A DNA stretch of 64,000 bases from Trujillonella humicola (GCF_046233715.1 NZ_JBJNRJ010000001.1:1-64000), one strand, 5' to 3'. Counted from the first letter of the stretch, positions 32,625 through 41,157 are shown. A program made the numbers and translations. The notes: generated by a model not told the origin, from the sequence alone.

Positions 32625-32644
32625 CCCGTGACACGTGTCAGGGG
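32625..32644. promoter_or_regulatory. Palindromic operator candidate TGACACGTGTCA
   Basis: A perfect 12-bp palindrome TGACACGTGTCA (32629-32640) is extended by CCC/GGG after a single G-G mismatch. It lies between the divergent starts at 32576 and 32773, upstream of the exporter/two-component operon. A LuxR-type or TetR-type dimer site is plausible. Confidence 0.5.
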
Positions 32645-32772
32645 TGCGCCCGTGCAGGTGGGCGGCCGGGTCGTGAGCGCCGGCACCTGTGCCCGGGCCC
32701 GCCCGGCGGCAGCCTGGAGGTGTCCCCGAGCACCCCGCCGCGCCGCGGCCGGGCCCCGCCCCAGGAGGTCCC

Positions 32773-33732
32773 ATGCACCCGTCCCCCGTCCCCCCGGCCA
32801 CGGACGGCGGCCCGCCGGCCGTCGAGGTCGTCGACCTGGAGCGCCGCTACGGGGCCTTTCCCGCGGTCCGCGGCATCTCCTTCGAGGTCCGGCCCGGAGA
32901 GGTCTTCGCCCTCCTCGGCGTCAACGGGGCCGGCAAGACCTCCGCGCTGGAGGTCGTCGAGGGGCTCGCCCGTCCGAGCGCGGGCCGCGTCCGGGTGCTG
33001 GGGCGCGACCCGCTCACCGAGCGGGCCGCCGTCCGGCCGTCCCTGGGCGTGCTCCTGCAGGCCGGCGGGCTGCCCGGCGACCTGACGGTGGCCGAGACCG
33101 TCCGGTTCTGGGCCGGGACGCTGACCTCTCCGCGGCCCGTGGCGGAGGCCCTGTCCCAGGTCGGTCTGACCGGACGGGCCGACGTCGCGGTGCGCAGCCT
33201 CTCCGGTGGAGAGCGCCGGCGCCTGGACCTCTCCCTCGCCCTGCTGGGCCGGCCACGGGTCGTCGTCCTCGACGAGCCCAGCACCGGCCTGGACCCGGAG
33301 AGCCGCCGCGCGGTGTGGGAGCTGGTCCGCCGGCACGTGGCGGAGGGTGCCGCCGTCGTCCTCACCACGCACCACCTGGAGGAGGCCGAGGAGCTGGCCG
33401 ACCGCATCGCCGTGATGCGCGCGGGCCGGATCGTGCTCAGCGGCACCGCCGGCGAGATCGCCGCCACCCAGCCGGCGACGATCCGGTTCGAGCTCCCCCC
33501 GGGCGCGCCCGCGCTCCCGTCGCTGCCCGGCGTGCGGCCGGTGCGCGCGGCACCGCGGGTCGAGCTGCACACCCCGGCCCTCCAGCCCGCACTCACCCGG
33601 CTGCTGGCCTGGGCCGAGCGCGAGCGTGTGCCCCTGACGGGCCTGCAGGCCCGCTCGGCGACCCTCGAGCAGGCCTTCCTCGCCGTCGCCGACGCCCCCG
33701 AGGACTCCCCGTACCCGGCGCGCGCCGCCTGA
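32773..33732 (+). CDS. ABC transporter ATP-binding protein
   Basis: This 319-residue ATPase of the drug/lipid-export type has Walker A LLGVNGAGKTSALE, signature LSGGERRRL, Walker B VVVLDEPSTGLD and the switch LTTHHLEEAEEL. The C-terminal extension of about 90 residues is typical of two-component-linked exporters. It starts at ATG 32773 with CAGGAGGT. It pairs with the permease 27 bases downstream and the kinase/regulator pair that follows. Confidence 0.9.
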   Translation: MHPSPVPPATDGGPPAVEVVDLERRYGAFPAVRGISFEVRPGEVFALLGVNGAGKTSALEVVEGLARPSAGRVRVLGRDPLTERAAVRPSLGVLLQAGGLPGDLTVAETVRFWAGTLTSPRPVAEALSQVGLTGRADVAVRSLSGGERRRLDLSLALLGRPRVVVLDEPSTGLDPESRRAVWELVRRHVAEGAAVVLTTHHLEEAEELADRIAVMRAGRIVLSGTAGEIAATQPATIRFELPPGAPALPSLPGVRPVRAAPRVELHTPALQPALTRLLAWAERERVPLTGLQARSATLEQAFLAVADAPEDSPYPARAA

Positions 33733-33759
33733 CCGCACCGACTCCGGAGGACCGCCCCC

Positions 33760-34557
33760 ATGGCTCCCACCCGCACCCCTTCCCGCACCCGCCGCGTCCG
33801 CGTGCTGGCCGGCGCCGAGACCCGGCTGCTGGTGCGCAACCGCACCGCGCTGGTGAACTCCGTCCTGCTGCCGCTGCTGCTCGTGGCGGCGGTGCCCGCT
33901 CTGGGCCTGGGCGGGGACGAGGTTGCCGCCGGCCCGCAGCTGCTCGTGGCCGCCGTCGGCGTCACGCTCGTCTTCCTCACCTACTACAACCTCGTCACGA
34001 CCTTCGTGGCCCGCCGCGAGGAGCTGGTGCTCCAGCGGATGCGGACCGGCGAGCTCTCCGAGGCCGAGGTCCTGCTCGGCACGGCCGCGCCGACCCTGCT
34101 GGTCACGCTGGGGCAGGTAGCCCTCGTGACGGCCGGCGTCGCCGTCATCGGCGAGTGGGCCGCGCCGGTCGACGTCGTGCTGCCGCTGGTCGCGCTGGTC
34201 GGCGGGGCCGCCCTCATGGTGCTGCTCGCGCTGGCCAGCACGGCGTTCACGCGCAGTCCGGAGAGCGCCCAGATCACCACGCTGCCGCTGGTGGTGGCGA
34301 CGACGGCGCTGTCGGGCCTGCTCTACCCGCTGTCGGTCCTGCCCGGCCAGCTGGCCGACGTCGCCCGCCTCCTCCCGCTCACGCCGGTGGTCGAGCTGAC
34401 CACGCTGGGCCTGACCGGCCGGACCGCGGACGGCGACGTCGTCGACCTCGCCGGTGCCTGGGCCGCCGCACCGCTGCCCCTGGCCGTGCTGGCGGCCTGG
34501 CTGCTCGCCGGCGCCGTCGTCGTGCCGCGGGTGTTCCGCTGGGCACCCCGCCGGTGA
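33760..34557 (+). CDS. ABC-2 type transporter permease
   Basis: This 265-residue permease has six hydrophobic segments of the ABC-2 type (LVRNRTALVNSVLLPLLLVAAVP; later FTRSPESAQITTLPLV and LYPLSVLPGQLADVARLLPLTPVVELT). With the upstream ATPase it should form an exporter, perhaps for a lipid, peptide or antibiotic. Its stop overlaps the kinase start by GTGA. Confidence 0.88.
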   Translation: MAPTRTPSRTRRVRVLAGAETRLLVRNRTALVNSVLLPLLLVAAVPALGLGGDEVAAGPQLLVAAVGVTLVFLTYYNLVTTFVARREELVLQRMRTGELSEAEVLLGTAAPTLLVTLGQVALVTAGVAVIGEWAAPVDVVLPLVALVGGAALMVLLALASTAFTRSPESAQITTLPLVVATTALSGLLYPLSVLPGQLADVARLLPLTPVVELTTLGLTGRTADGDVVDLAGAWAAAPLPLAVLAAWLLAGAVVVPRVFRWAPRR

Positions 34558-35804
34558 CCGCGGGATCCGCCACCGGTGGCCGGTACGGCAGCATCCTCGC
34601 CGTGCCGACCGTCACGCGGTGGTGGGAGAGCCGCACCGCGCCCCAGCGCCTGGACCTGTACACCCGGTGGTCCTTCTACGGCTGGCTCGGCCTCACCCCG
34701 GCGCTGGCGCTGCTCGCCCTGGCGCCGGTCGCCGCGGAGGCCGGCCCGGCGCTGGTCGCCGCCCACGTGGCCGGCTGCGCCGCGGTCGGCGGGCTGGGGA
34801 TCGCGCTGGCCCGGGCCGGGCTGTCCGCTCCCCGCCAGGCGCCGGCTGCGCCGACGGCGCTGCTCGGCTCCCTGGGGCTCGTCGCGCTGGGCACGGCGGG
34901 GGTCGGTCTCGCCGCCGCGCACGGGTCCTCCTCGCCCGAGGCGGTGGTGTGGGCGGTCGGGCTGCCGCTCGCGATGGTGCCGGCCGCGGCCGCCCCCCTC
35001 TGGTCCTCCCGGGTCCTCGCCGGCGCAGCCGCGGCGGCCGGCGCGTTCGTCGGCCTGGCCGCCGCGGCCGTGGGCAGGCCCGCCGCCGGTGCGGTCGCGC
35101 AGGGGGTCACGGTGGCGCTGGCCGTCGGCGGGCTGGCGGTGGCCTTCCGCTTCTCGGTGTGGGTGCTCGACGTCGTCGTCGAGACCGAGCGCAACCGCGG
35201 CGTGCAGCTGCAGCTCGCCGTCGCCGAGGAACGGCTGCGGTTCGCCCGCGACCTGCACGACGTCATGGGCCGCAACCTCTCGGCGATCGCGGTGAAGAGC
35301 CAGCTCGCCGGCGAGCTGGTGCGGCGGCAGCGGCCCGAGGCGGCCGACGAGGTCGCCGACATCAGCCGGATCGCCGAGCAGTCGCTGCGCGAGGTGCGCG
35401 AGGTGGTGCGCGGTTATCGCACCGCCGACCTGACCGGCGAGCTCGCCGGTGCCCGCTCCGTGCTGCGCGCGGCAGGGGTCAGCTGCACCGTGACCGGCGA
35501 GGAGCACGGGGGCGCCCTGCCGGAGGACGTGCAGGCAGCGCTGGGCTGGGTGGTCCGGGAGGCGGTCACGAACGTGCTGCGCCACAGCCGCGCCGGCACG
35601 TGCACGGTCACCCTCGCCGCCGGCGACCGCTCGGCGACGCTGACGGTCGTCAACGACGGGGCCGGGCCGGGCGAGCCGCGGTGGGGCAGCGGGCTCACCG
35701 GTCTGGCCGAGCGCCTGGCCGCCGCCTCCGGGCGGCTGACGGCGGGTCGCGACGGCGGGCGGTTCGTGCTCGCCGCGACGGTGCCGGTGGAGGGAGTCGC
35801 GTGA
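34554..35804 (+). CDS. Sensor histidine kinase, DesK/NarX-like (HisKA_3)
   Basis: This 416-residue kinase has about six membrane segments in the first 190 residues and almost no extracellular domain, so it probably senses the membrane itself or an imported signal. The dimerisation motif is RFARDLHDVMGRNLSAI with phosphoacceptor His235. The ATPase domain has REAVTNVLRHS and VVNDGAGPGEPRWGSGLTGLAERL. The start overlaps the permease stop, and GTG 34602 is an alternative. It should phosphorylate the overlapping LuxR-type regulator to adjust exporter expression. Confidence 0.88.
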   Translation: MTAGSATGGRYGSILAVPTVTRWWESRTAPQRLDLYTRWSFYGWLGLTPALALLALAPVAAEAGPALVAAHVAGCAAVGGLGIALARAGLSAPRQAPAAPTALLGSLGLVALGTAGVGLAAAHGSSSPEAVVWAVGLPLAMVPAAAAPLWSSRVLAGAAAAAGAFVGLAAAAVGRPAAGAVAQGVTVALAVGGLAVAFRFSVWVLDVVVETERNRGVQLQLAVAEERLRFARDLHDVMGRNLSAIAVKSQLAGELVRRQRPEAADEVADISRIAEQSLREVREVVRGYRTADLTGELAGARSVLRAAGVSCTVTGEEHGGALPEDVQAALGWVVREAVTNVLRHSRAGTCTVTLAAGDRSATLTVVNDGAGPGEPRWGSGLTGLAERLAAASGRLTAGRDGGRFVLAATVPVEGVA

Positions 35805-36406
35805 TCCGGGTGCTGCTGGCCGACGACGAGAACCTCATCCGGTCGGCGCTGGCCGCGCTGCTGGCCCTGGAGGACGACGTCGAGGTGGTGGCCCAGGCCG
35901 CGTCGGGCGCCGAGGCGCTGGCCATGGCCCGGGCGCACGCGCCCGACGTCGCGGTCCTGGACCTGCAGATGCCCGACCGGGACGGGATCTCCGTGGCCGC
36001 CGAGCTGGCCGGGCTGCTGCCCGGCTGCGCCTGCGTCATCGTGACCGGCCACGGGCGCGCCGGGCACCTGAAGCGGGCGCTGGAGGCCGGGGTGCGCGGC
36101 TTCCTGCCCAAGACCGTGCAGTCGTCGGTGCTGACCGACGTCGTCCGCACCGTCCACCGGGGCGGACGCTACGTCGACCCGGAACTGGCCGCCGAGGCGA
36201 TCAGCGCCGGCGACAGCCCGCTCACGCCGCGGGAGGCCGACGTCCTGGAACTGGCCGCGACCGGCGCGCCGGTCGAGGAGATCGCCGCCCGCATCCACCT
36301 GTCCCCGGGGACGGTCCGCAACCACCTCTCCGCGGCCGCGGCGAAGCTGGGCGCGCCCAACCGGCACGCGGCCGTGGCGGCCGCCCAGCGGCACGGCTGG
36401 ATCTAG
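35801..36406 (+). CDS. Response regulator, NarL/LuxR family
   Basis: This 201-residue regulator has an N-terminal receiver domain with acidic pocket ADDE, phosphoacceptor Asp54 in VAVLDLQMP and lysine in FLPKTV. The C-terminal LuxR-type helix-turn-helix is LTPREADVLELAATGAPVEEIAARIHLSPGTVRNHL. It overlaps the kinase stop by GTGA. A likely target is the TGACACGTGTCA palindrome at the head of the operon. Its TAG stop shares CTAG with the stop of the convergent small gene. Confidence 0.9.
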   Translation: MIRVLLADDENLIRSALAALLALEDDVEVVAQAASGAEALAMARAHAPDVAVLDLQMPDRDGISVAAELAGLLPGCACVIVTGHGRAGHLKRALEAGVRGFLPKTVQSSVLTDVVRTVHRGGRYVDPELAAEAISAGDSPLTPREADVLELAATGAPVEEIAARIHLSPGTVRNHLSAAAAKLGAPNRHAAVAAAQRHGWI

Positions 36407-36588
36407 CCGGCGTCGTTGCCGCCGCGGACGACGGAGTCGTCGCGCTGCGCGTCGTCGTCGGTGGTGAGGGTGGTGTCGAGCTCGCCGCGGTCGCTCGCGT
36501 CGTCCCCGGTCTGGCCGTCGACGAGGTTCTCGCGGCTGTCGGCGGTGTCCGGGGAGTCGCCGTAGCCGGTGCTCTGGGGGTCGCTCAT
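36403..36588 (-). CDS. Small acidic hydrophilic protein
   Basis: This 61-residue protein starts MSDPQSTGYGDSPDT. It is rich in Asp, Thr, Gly and Ser, without predicted structure. It resembles in style the proteins at 1426-1761 and 39688-39858. Only a modest ribosome site is seen. Its TAG stop is interleaved with that of the response regulator (CTAG). The function is unknown; it may be a stress-related disordered protein. Confidence 0.55.
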   Translation of the reverse strand: MSDPQSTGYGDSPDTADSRENLVDGQTGDDASDRGELDTTLTTDDDAQRDDSVVRGGNDAG

Positions 36589-36690
36589 CGGTCCGTTCTG
36601 CCTCCGGATCGTGGGTCGGTCACGCGAGCCTCCCGGGGGGCGGTCGCTGTCGGGAGACGCATGCCCGCCGTCCCGGAACCGGAAACGGCG

Positions 36691-36723
36691 ACGGCCGCCT
36701 CCCCGGGCGGGGGAGGCGGCCGT
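36691..36723 (-). terminator. Perfect 14-bp stem terminator after fadE5
   Basis: ACGGCCGCCTCCCC (36691-36704) pairs fully with GGGGAGGCGGCCGT (36710-36723), loop of 5, located 46 bases past the fadE5 stop on the minus strand. No U-tract. Confidence 0.8.
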
Positions 36724-36769
36724 GACCCCGTCCTCTCCGCCGCAGTGGCCACTTGGGCGGAGAGGAGGC

Positions 36770-38614
36770 TCAGAACGCGGCCTCGTCGACCTCCATGAGG
36801 GAGTTGTCGGTGGCCTCGACGATGGCCCGCTCACCGGCCAGGCGCGGCAGCACCTGCGTGGCGAAGAAGCGCGTGGCGGCGAGCTTGCCCTCGTAGAAGT
36901 GCCGGTCGCGCTCGCTGACCTCCCCGGACAGCGCGGCGAGGGCGACCTCGGACTGCCGGATCAGCAGCCACGCGGTGACCAGGTCACCGACGGCCAGCAG
37001 CAACCGGGAGGTGTTCTGGCCGATCTTGTAGACGTTGGCCATGTCGTCCTGGGCGGCGGTCAGGTGGCCGAACATGGCGGTGAGCATCGACTGCACCTCG
37101 CCCAGGGCGGTGGCCAGGTGCGCCCGCTCCTCCTTGAGGCGACCGTTGCCGGCCTCCGCGTCGATCGTGGCCTGGATCTGGGAGGCCAGCCAGGTGAGCG
37201 CGACGCCGCCGTCCTTGACGATCTTCCGGAAGAAGAAGTCCTGGCCCTGGATCGCCGTCGTCCCCTCGTAGAGGGTGTCGATCTTGCTGTCGCGGATGTA
37301 CTGCTCGATCGGGTAGTCCTGCAGGTAGCCCGAGCCGCCCAGCGTCTGCAGCGACTCCTGGGTGAGCAGCTGGGTCGCCCGCTCCGAGCCGAAGCCCTTG
37401 ACCACGGGCAGCAGCAGGTCGTTCACGCGGGCCGCGAGCTGCGCCTCCTCGCTCCCGGCCTGACCGGCGGCCTGGGCGTCCATCACCTGGTCGCGGAAGG
37501 TCGCCGCGTACAGGTACAGAGCGCGCATGCCCTCGGCGTAGGCCTTCTGGAGCATGAGCGAGCGCCGGACGTCGGGGTGGTGGGTGATCGGGACGCGCGG
37601 GGCGTCCTTGGCCGTGGCGGCCAGGTCGGCGCCCTGGATGCGGTTCTTCGCGTAGTCCAGCGCCACCTGGTAGCCGGCCGACAGGGTGGCGATGGCCTTG
37701 GTGCCGACGAACATCCGGGCGTACTCGATGATCCGGAACATCTGGGCGATGCCGTCGTGCACCTCGCCGACCAGCCAGCCCTTGGCCGGGACCGGTCCGT
37801 CGCCGAAGGTGACCTCGCAGGTCGTGGAGACCTTCAGGCCCATCTTCTTCTCGACGTTGGTGACGTGCACGCCGTTGCGCTCGCCGAGCTCGCCGGTCTC
37901 GACGTCGACGTGGAACTTGGGGACGACGAACAGCGACAGGCCCTTCGTGCCCGGCTTCGCCCCCTCGGGGCGGGCCAGCACCAGGTGGATGATGTTGTCG
38001 CTCAGGTCGTGCTCGGCCGAGGTGATGAACCGCTTCACGCCCTCGACGTGCCACGAGCCGTCGGGCTGCGGCACGGCCCGGGTGCGTCCGGCGCCGACGT
38101 CGGAGCCCGCGTCGGGCTCGGTGAGCACCATCGTGGCGCCCCACTGCCGGTCGATCATCAGCTCGGCGAGCTTCTTCTGCTCGGGGGTGCCCAGCTCCCA
38201 CAGCACGGTGCCGAAGGTGGGGCCCGACCCGTACATGAACACGGCGGGGTTGGCGCCCAGGATCATCTCGAAGGCGGCCCAGCGCAGCGCGACGGGTGCG
38301 CCGAAGCCGCCGAGCTCCTCGGGCAGGTCGAGGCGGAACCACTCGCCCTCGGCGAGGGCCCGGACCGACTTCTTGAACCCCTCGGGCAGCACCACGGAGG
38401 AGGTCGCCGGGTCGAAGACCGGCGGGTTGCGGTCGGCCTCGGTGAAGGACTCCGCGATCGGCCCCTCGGCCAGCCGGCGGATCTCGGCGAGCACGCCGCG
38501 CGCGGTCTCGGCGTCCATCTGGGCGAACGGCCCGGTGCCGAACCGGTCCTTGGTGTCCAGGAACTCGAACAGGTTGAACTCGAGGTCCCGCAGGTTCGCG
38601 GTGTAGTGGCTCAT
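36770..38614 (-). CDS. fadE5: Acyl-CoA dehydrogenase, FadE5-like
   Basis: This 614-residue long-form acyl-CoA dehydrogenase agrees with mycobacterial FadE5 from end to end: MSHYTANLRDLEFNLFE at the start, MVLTEPDAGSDVGA, RFITSAEHD, THHPDVRRSLMLQKAYAEG, and the ending MEVDEAAF. The catalytic base lies in DTLYEGTTAIQGQDFF. FadE5 is a broad-range acyl-CoA dehydrogenase that oxidises acyl-CoAs at the 2,3 position, using FAD. It is monocistronic, with a perfect terminator and two tandem operator-like sites upstream. Confidence 0.93.
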   Translation of the reverse strand: MSHYTANLRDLEFNLFEFLDTKDRFGTGPFAQMDAETARGVLAEIRRLAEGPIAESFTEADRNPPVFDPATSSVVLPEGFKKSVRALAEGEWFRLDLPEELGGFGAPVALRWAAFEMILGANPAVFMYGSGPTFGTVLWELGTPEQKKLAELMIDRQWGATMVLTEPDAGSDVGAGRTRAVPQPDGSWHVEGVKRFITSAEHDLSDNIIHLVLARPEGAKPGTKGLSLFVVPKFHVDVETGELGERNGVHVTNVEKKMGLKVSTTCEVTFGDGPVPAKGWLVGEVHDGIAQMFRIIEYARMFVGTKAIATLSAGYQVALDYAKNRIQGADLAATAKDAPRVPITHHPDVRRSLMLQKAYAEGMRALYLYAATFRDQVMDAQAAGQAGSEEAQLAARVNDLLLPVVKGFGSERATQLLTQESLQTLGGSGYLQDYPIEQYIRDSKIDTLYEGTTAIQGQDFFFRKIVKDGGVALTWLASQIQATIDAEAGNGRLKEERAHLATALGEVQSMLTAMFGHLTAAQDDMANVYKIGQNTSRLLLAVGDLVTAWLLIRQSEVALAALSGEVSERDRHFYEGKLAATRFFATQVLPRLAGERAIVEATDNSLMEVDEAAF

Positions 38615-38656
38615 GCGCGTGTGGCTCCCGTGCTCCGTGCCGTGTCCGACGAGTTG

Positions 38657-38693
38657 CTACCCGTCGGTAACAAACACTATTACTCGTCGGTAA
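38657..38693. promoter_or_regulatory. Two tandem TAC-N6-GTA operator-like sites before fadE5
   Basis: CTACCCGTCGGTAA (38657-38670) and TTACTCGTCGGTAA (38680-38693) are related half-palindromes, each followed by CAA, with centres about 22 bases apart (two helical turns). They lie 40-80 bases before the fadE5 start and look like TetR-type repressor sites. Confidence 0.6.
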
Positions 38694-38817
38694 CAACGGC
38701 AAGCGCACGGCGGTCCGACACGCTGGGGAGGGGAGGACCTGACCCCATCGGAGGAGCCGCGGGTCACGGGGACCGCAGCGTGCCCGTCGGCCCCGCCGCC
38801 GCCGTTACGGTGCGGGC

Positions 38818-39192
38818 GTGATCGCCGTCGCCGCCCTCGGGGTCGTGGTGCTGGGCTGCCTCGCCGTGTTCCAGGCCGCCCTCGTCGCCGGAGCACCGTG
38901 GGGCCGGTTCGCGTGGGGCGGGCAGCACGTCGTGCTCTCGGCGGCGCTGCGCGTGGGGAGCGCCGTCTCGATCGTGGTGTACGGGGCCGTCGCGCTCGTG
39001 CTGCTCGAGGCCGCCGCGGCCTCCGACGTCCTGCCCGACGGCCTGGTGGACGTCGCGCTGTGGGTCCTGACCGGCTACTTCGCCCTCGGTGTCGTGATGA
39101 ACGCCGCGTCGCGCAGCAGGCCCGAACGCCTGGTGATGACGCCGCTCGCCGCCGTCCTCACCGGGGTGTGCCTCGTCCTCGCTCTCGGCTGA
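38818..39192 (+). CDS. Small membrane protein of unknown function
   Basis: This 124-residue protein has four hydrophobic segments and short loops (AGAPWGRFAWGGQHVVL between the first two). There is no signal peptide and no recognised family beyond general resemblance to small actinobacterial membrane proteins. It starts at GTG 38818, divergently from fadE5. Its stop is 21 bases from the stop of the convergent LapA-like gene. Confidence 0.65.
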   Translation: MIAVAALGVVVLGCLAVFQAALVAGAPWGRFAWGGQHVVLSAALRVGSAVSIVVYGAVALVLLEAAAASDVLPDGLVDVALWVLTGYFALGVVMNAASRSRPERLVMTPLAAVLTGVCLVLALG

Positions 39193-39213
39193 TCGGCGCG
39201 TGCCGCCGCGACG

Positions 39214-39633
39214 TCAGCGGTTGCGGCGGCGGGCCCGCAGGACGGCGCCGGCCAGCGCCGAGACCAGCGCCCCCAGGACGGCGGCGATGAGCAGCGCGAG
39301 CACGAGGGGCGCGTTGACGTCGGCGAAGACCAGGCTGATGTCGACGCTCTGGGTGTTGAAGACGACGAACAGCACCAGCACCACGGTGACGAACACGAGC
39401 AGGGCCAGCGCGAGGGTCCGGCCGATCGTCCGGCCGGTGTGGCGCCGCGGGGTGGCCGGGCCGCCGGTCGCGCCACGGGGAGGCCCCGCAGGACCGTGAC
39501 CGGCCGTTCCACCGGCCGTCCCGCCCGCCAGGCCACCGCCGGGTGCGGTCCCGCCCGGCGCGGCAGGCCCCGGCGTGCCGGAGGCGCCGGGAGGTCCCGG
39601 GTAGGGGTCGGCGGGGGACGGGGGCATGGTCAC
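39214..39633 (-). CDS. LapA/DUF1049 domain membrane protein
   Basis: This 139-residue protein has a 65-residue Pro/Gly/Ala-rich cytoplasmic N-terminus, then the two membrane segments of the LapA (DUF1049) domain: LALALLVFVTVVLVLFVVFN-QSVDISLVFA and VLALLIAAVLGALVSALAGAV. The C-terminus is a basic RARRRNR. LapA-type proteins take part in envelope or lipopolysaccharide assembly in Gram-negatives; in actinobacteria the role is unknown. The start may be GTG 39633 or ATG 39627. Confidence 0.8.
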   Translation of the reverse strand: MTMPPSPADPYPGPPGASGTPGPAAPGGTAPGGGLAGGTAGGTAGHGPAGPPRGATGGPATPRRHTGRTIGRTLALALLVFVTVVLVLFVVFNTQSVDISLVFADVNAPLVLALLIAAVLGALVSALAGAVLRARRRNR

Positions 39634-39687
39634 GCCGGGAGTCTGCCCCTGGGAGGGAAGGTCAAACGGCCACGGGACCGTTCGTGA

Positions 39688-39858
39688 TCAATTCGCGTCC
39701 GGCTCGGTGTCGGCAGGCGGCCAGGCGGGGCCGGCGATCCCGTCGGCGGGACCCTGCGTCTCGCCCAGCGACTCCCGGTCCTCGCCGGGCGCCTTGTCCG
39801 CACCCAGCGGCCGCGCCTCTCGCTCGGAACCGGCGCCGTCCGCATCGGGCATCGTCAT
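39688..39858 (-). CDS. Small acidic hydrophilic protein
   Basis: This 56-residue protein begins MTMPDADGAGSEREARP and ends PADTEPDAN. It is acidic and predicted disordered. There is an AGGA ribosome site five bases upstream. Similar in character to the proteins at 1426-1761 and 36403-36588. The function is unknown. Confidence 0.5.
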   Translation of the reverse strand: MTMPDADGAGSEREARPLGADKAPGEDRESLGETQGPADGIAGPAWPPADTEPDAN

Positions 39859-39906
39859 GGTCCTGCGGTGCCCGGTCCGGACCACGCGGAAACGGCGGGG
39901 TCGTGA

Positions 39907-39928
39907 GCACCGGCCGACACGCCGGTGC
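39907..39928 (-). terminator. Hairpin downstream of the 39948-40373 gene
   Basis: GCACCGG and CCGGTGC form a perfect 7-bp stem with an 8-base loop, 20 bases past the minus-strand stop at 39948. Confidence 0.4.
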
Positions 39929-39947
39929 AGCGGCACGGCCCGGTCCG

Positions 39948-40373
39948 TCAGTCGTCCAGCGCGGGCCCCGCCTCGTGCCTCGGGTGGCCGGCCGTGCGCT
40001 CGCGCTGCTTCATCCGCGCCTCGTAGACGTGCCGGTCGCCGCCGGAGAGCTCGGTGCGGGCACGCTCGTCGAAGCTCCGGAAGACCGACCAGTACGAGGC
40101 GTCGTAGTCCTCGACGATCTGGAACGTCCACCGGTCGGCGATGACGTTGCGGCCCACGAGGTCGCGGTCGAGGTCGTCGGCCAGCTGCGTGTGCCCGGCC
40201 TCGCGGAAGAGCTGCACGGCGTCCTGGAGGAGGAGGTCGGCCTTGCCGGAGTGCTGGTGGAAGCCGTAGAGCTGGCCCCGGGCCTGCTCGATGGTCTCGA
40301 GGGCCTCGGAGAGCTTGCCGAGGGCCTCCACCGTGGTGTCGTCGAGGTCCGGGCGGCTGCGGTCGTCGGTCAC
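39948..40373 (-). CDS. Conserved hypothetical protein
   Basis: This 141-residue, largely helical protein has the pattern LSEALETIEQARGQLYGFHQHSGKADLLLQDAVQLFREAG, followed by LVGRNVIADRWTFQIVEDYDASYW. I recall this arrangement in many actinobacterial hypothetical proteins, but no activity is known. GTG 40373 is preferred, because AGGA lies nine bases upstream. It ends just before a hairpin and is 66 bases downstream of the TetR gene. Confidence 0.7.
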   Translation of the reverse strand: MTDDRSRPDLDDTTVEALGKLSEALETIEQARGQLYGFHQHSGKADLLLQDAVQLFREAGHTQLADDLDRDLVGRNVIADRWTFQIVEDYDASYWSVFRSFDERARTELSGGDRHVYEARMKQRERTAGHPRHEAGPALDD

Positions 40374-40439
40374 CCCTGCATCCTGCGGTCCGCACGGCGT
40401 CGCCGCTCGTCCGGACGGGGACACCCCCGGCGCAGCGCC

Positions 40440-41096
40440 TCAGGCCGTGGCGGTCGAGCCGACCGGGGCCGCGTCGATGAGCCGCTCGGCCAGCTGGCGC
40501 CCGTGCGCGGCCGGCCCGTCGGGACCCAGCAACCCGCCGGAGAGGTACATCCCGTCGATGACCAGGTGGATCTGGGCGGCCAGGTCCTCGCCCGCCCCGG
40601 GCAGGAGCTCGTCGGCCAGCCGCTCCAGCCGGGCGTGGAGCTGGAACTTGTAGTCCGCGGCCGCGTTGCGGGCCGGGTGCGTCGGGTCGTCGTACTCGCT
40701 GCTCACGTTGGTGAAGGGGCAGCCCCGGAAGCCGGCGCGGGTGACGTCGCGCTCGACGATGTCCACGACCGCGAGCAGGGCGGCGCGCGGGTCGCCGTCC
40801 AGCCGGGCCAGGTCGGCGTCGACGGCGCCGAGCACGGTGGCCGCCTTCCGGGCCAGGTAGGCGCCGACGAGCTCGTCCTTGCTCTTGAACAGCCGGTACA
40901 CCGTCATCTTGCCCAGGCCGGTCTCGCGGACGAGCTCGTCCATGCCCACGCTGCGGGAGCTGCGGGAGGAGAAGAGCCGCTCCGCGGTGTCGAGCACGAT
41001 GGCCTGCCGCTCCGCGCGACTGCGGCGGACGGGGCCCGCGACGTCGTCGGCGGGAGCGAGGGAGAGGGCGGCTGCGGTCACGTCCGGATCGTGCAC
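40440..41096 (-). CDS. TetR family transcriptional regulator
   Basis: This protein of about 218 residues has an N-terminal TetR helix-turn-helix (ERQAIVLDTAERLFSSRSSRSVGMDELVRETGLGKMTVYRLFKSKDELV) and a ligand domain including FRGCPFTNVSSEY, typical of the AcnR/YcdC-like group. The ligand is unknown. The start at GTG 41096 has no ribosome site, and GTG 41081 is equally possible. An inverted repeat 40 bases upstream is a plausible autoregulatory site. Confidence 0.82.
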   Translation of the reverse strand: MHDPDVTAAALSLAPADDVAGPVRRSRAERQAIVLDTAERLFSSRSSRSVGMDELVRETGLGKMTVYRLFKSKDELVGAYLARKAATVLGAVDADLARLDGDPRAALLAVVDIVERDVTRAGFRGCPFTNVSSEYDDPTHPARNAAADYKFQLHARLERLADELLPGAGEDLAAQIHLVIDGMYLSGGLLGPDGPAAHGRQLAERLIDAAPVGSTATA

Positions 41097-41135
41097 CGGC
41101 TCGTGACGGAGCAGTTCGCGGCACGCCGGTCCCGG

Positions 41136-41157
41136 ACCCAGGTTGGTTGCACTGGGT
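41136..41157. promoter_or_regulatory. Inverted repeat upstream of the TetR gene
   Basis: ACCCAG-N10-CTGGGT, 22 bases in all, lies about 40 bases before the TetR start. It has the size of a TetR dimer operator. Confidence 0.4.

Noticed and set aside
31815..35804. Plus-strand open frame of 1329 codons
   Set aside because: The first part is antisense of the 314-residue protein and the middle is out of frame with the ABC genes; only the kinase from 34554 is supported by domains.
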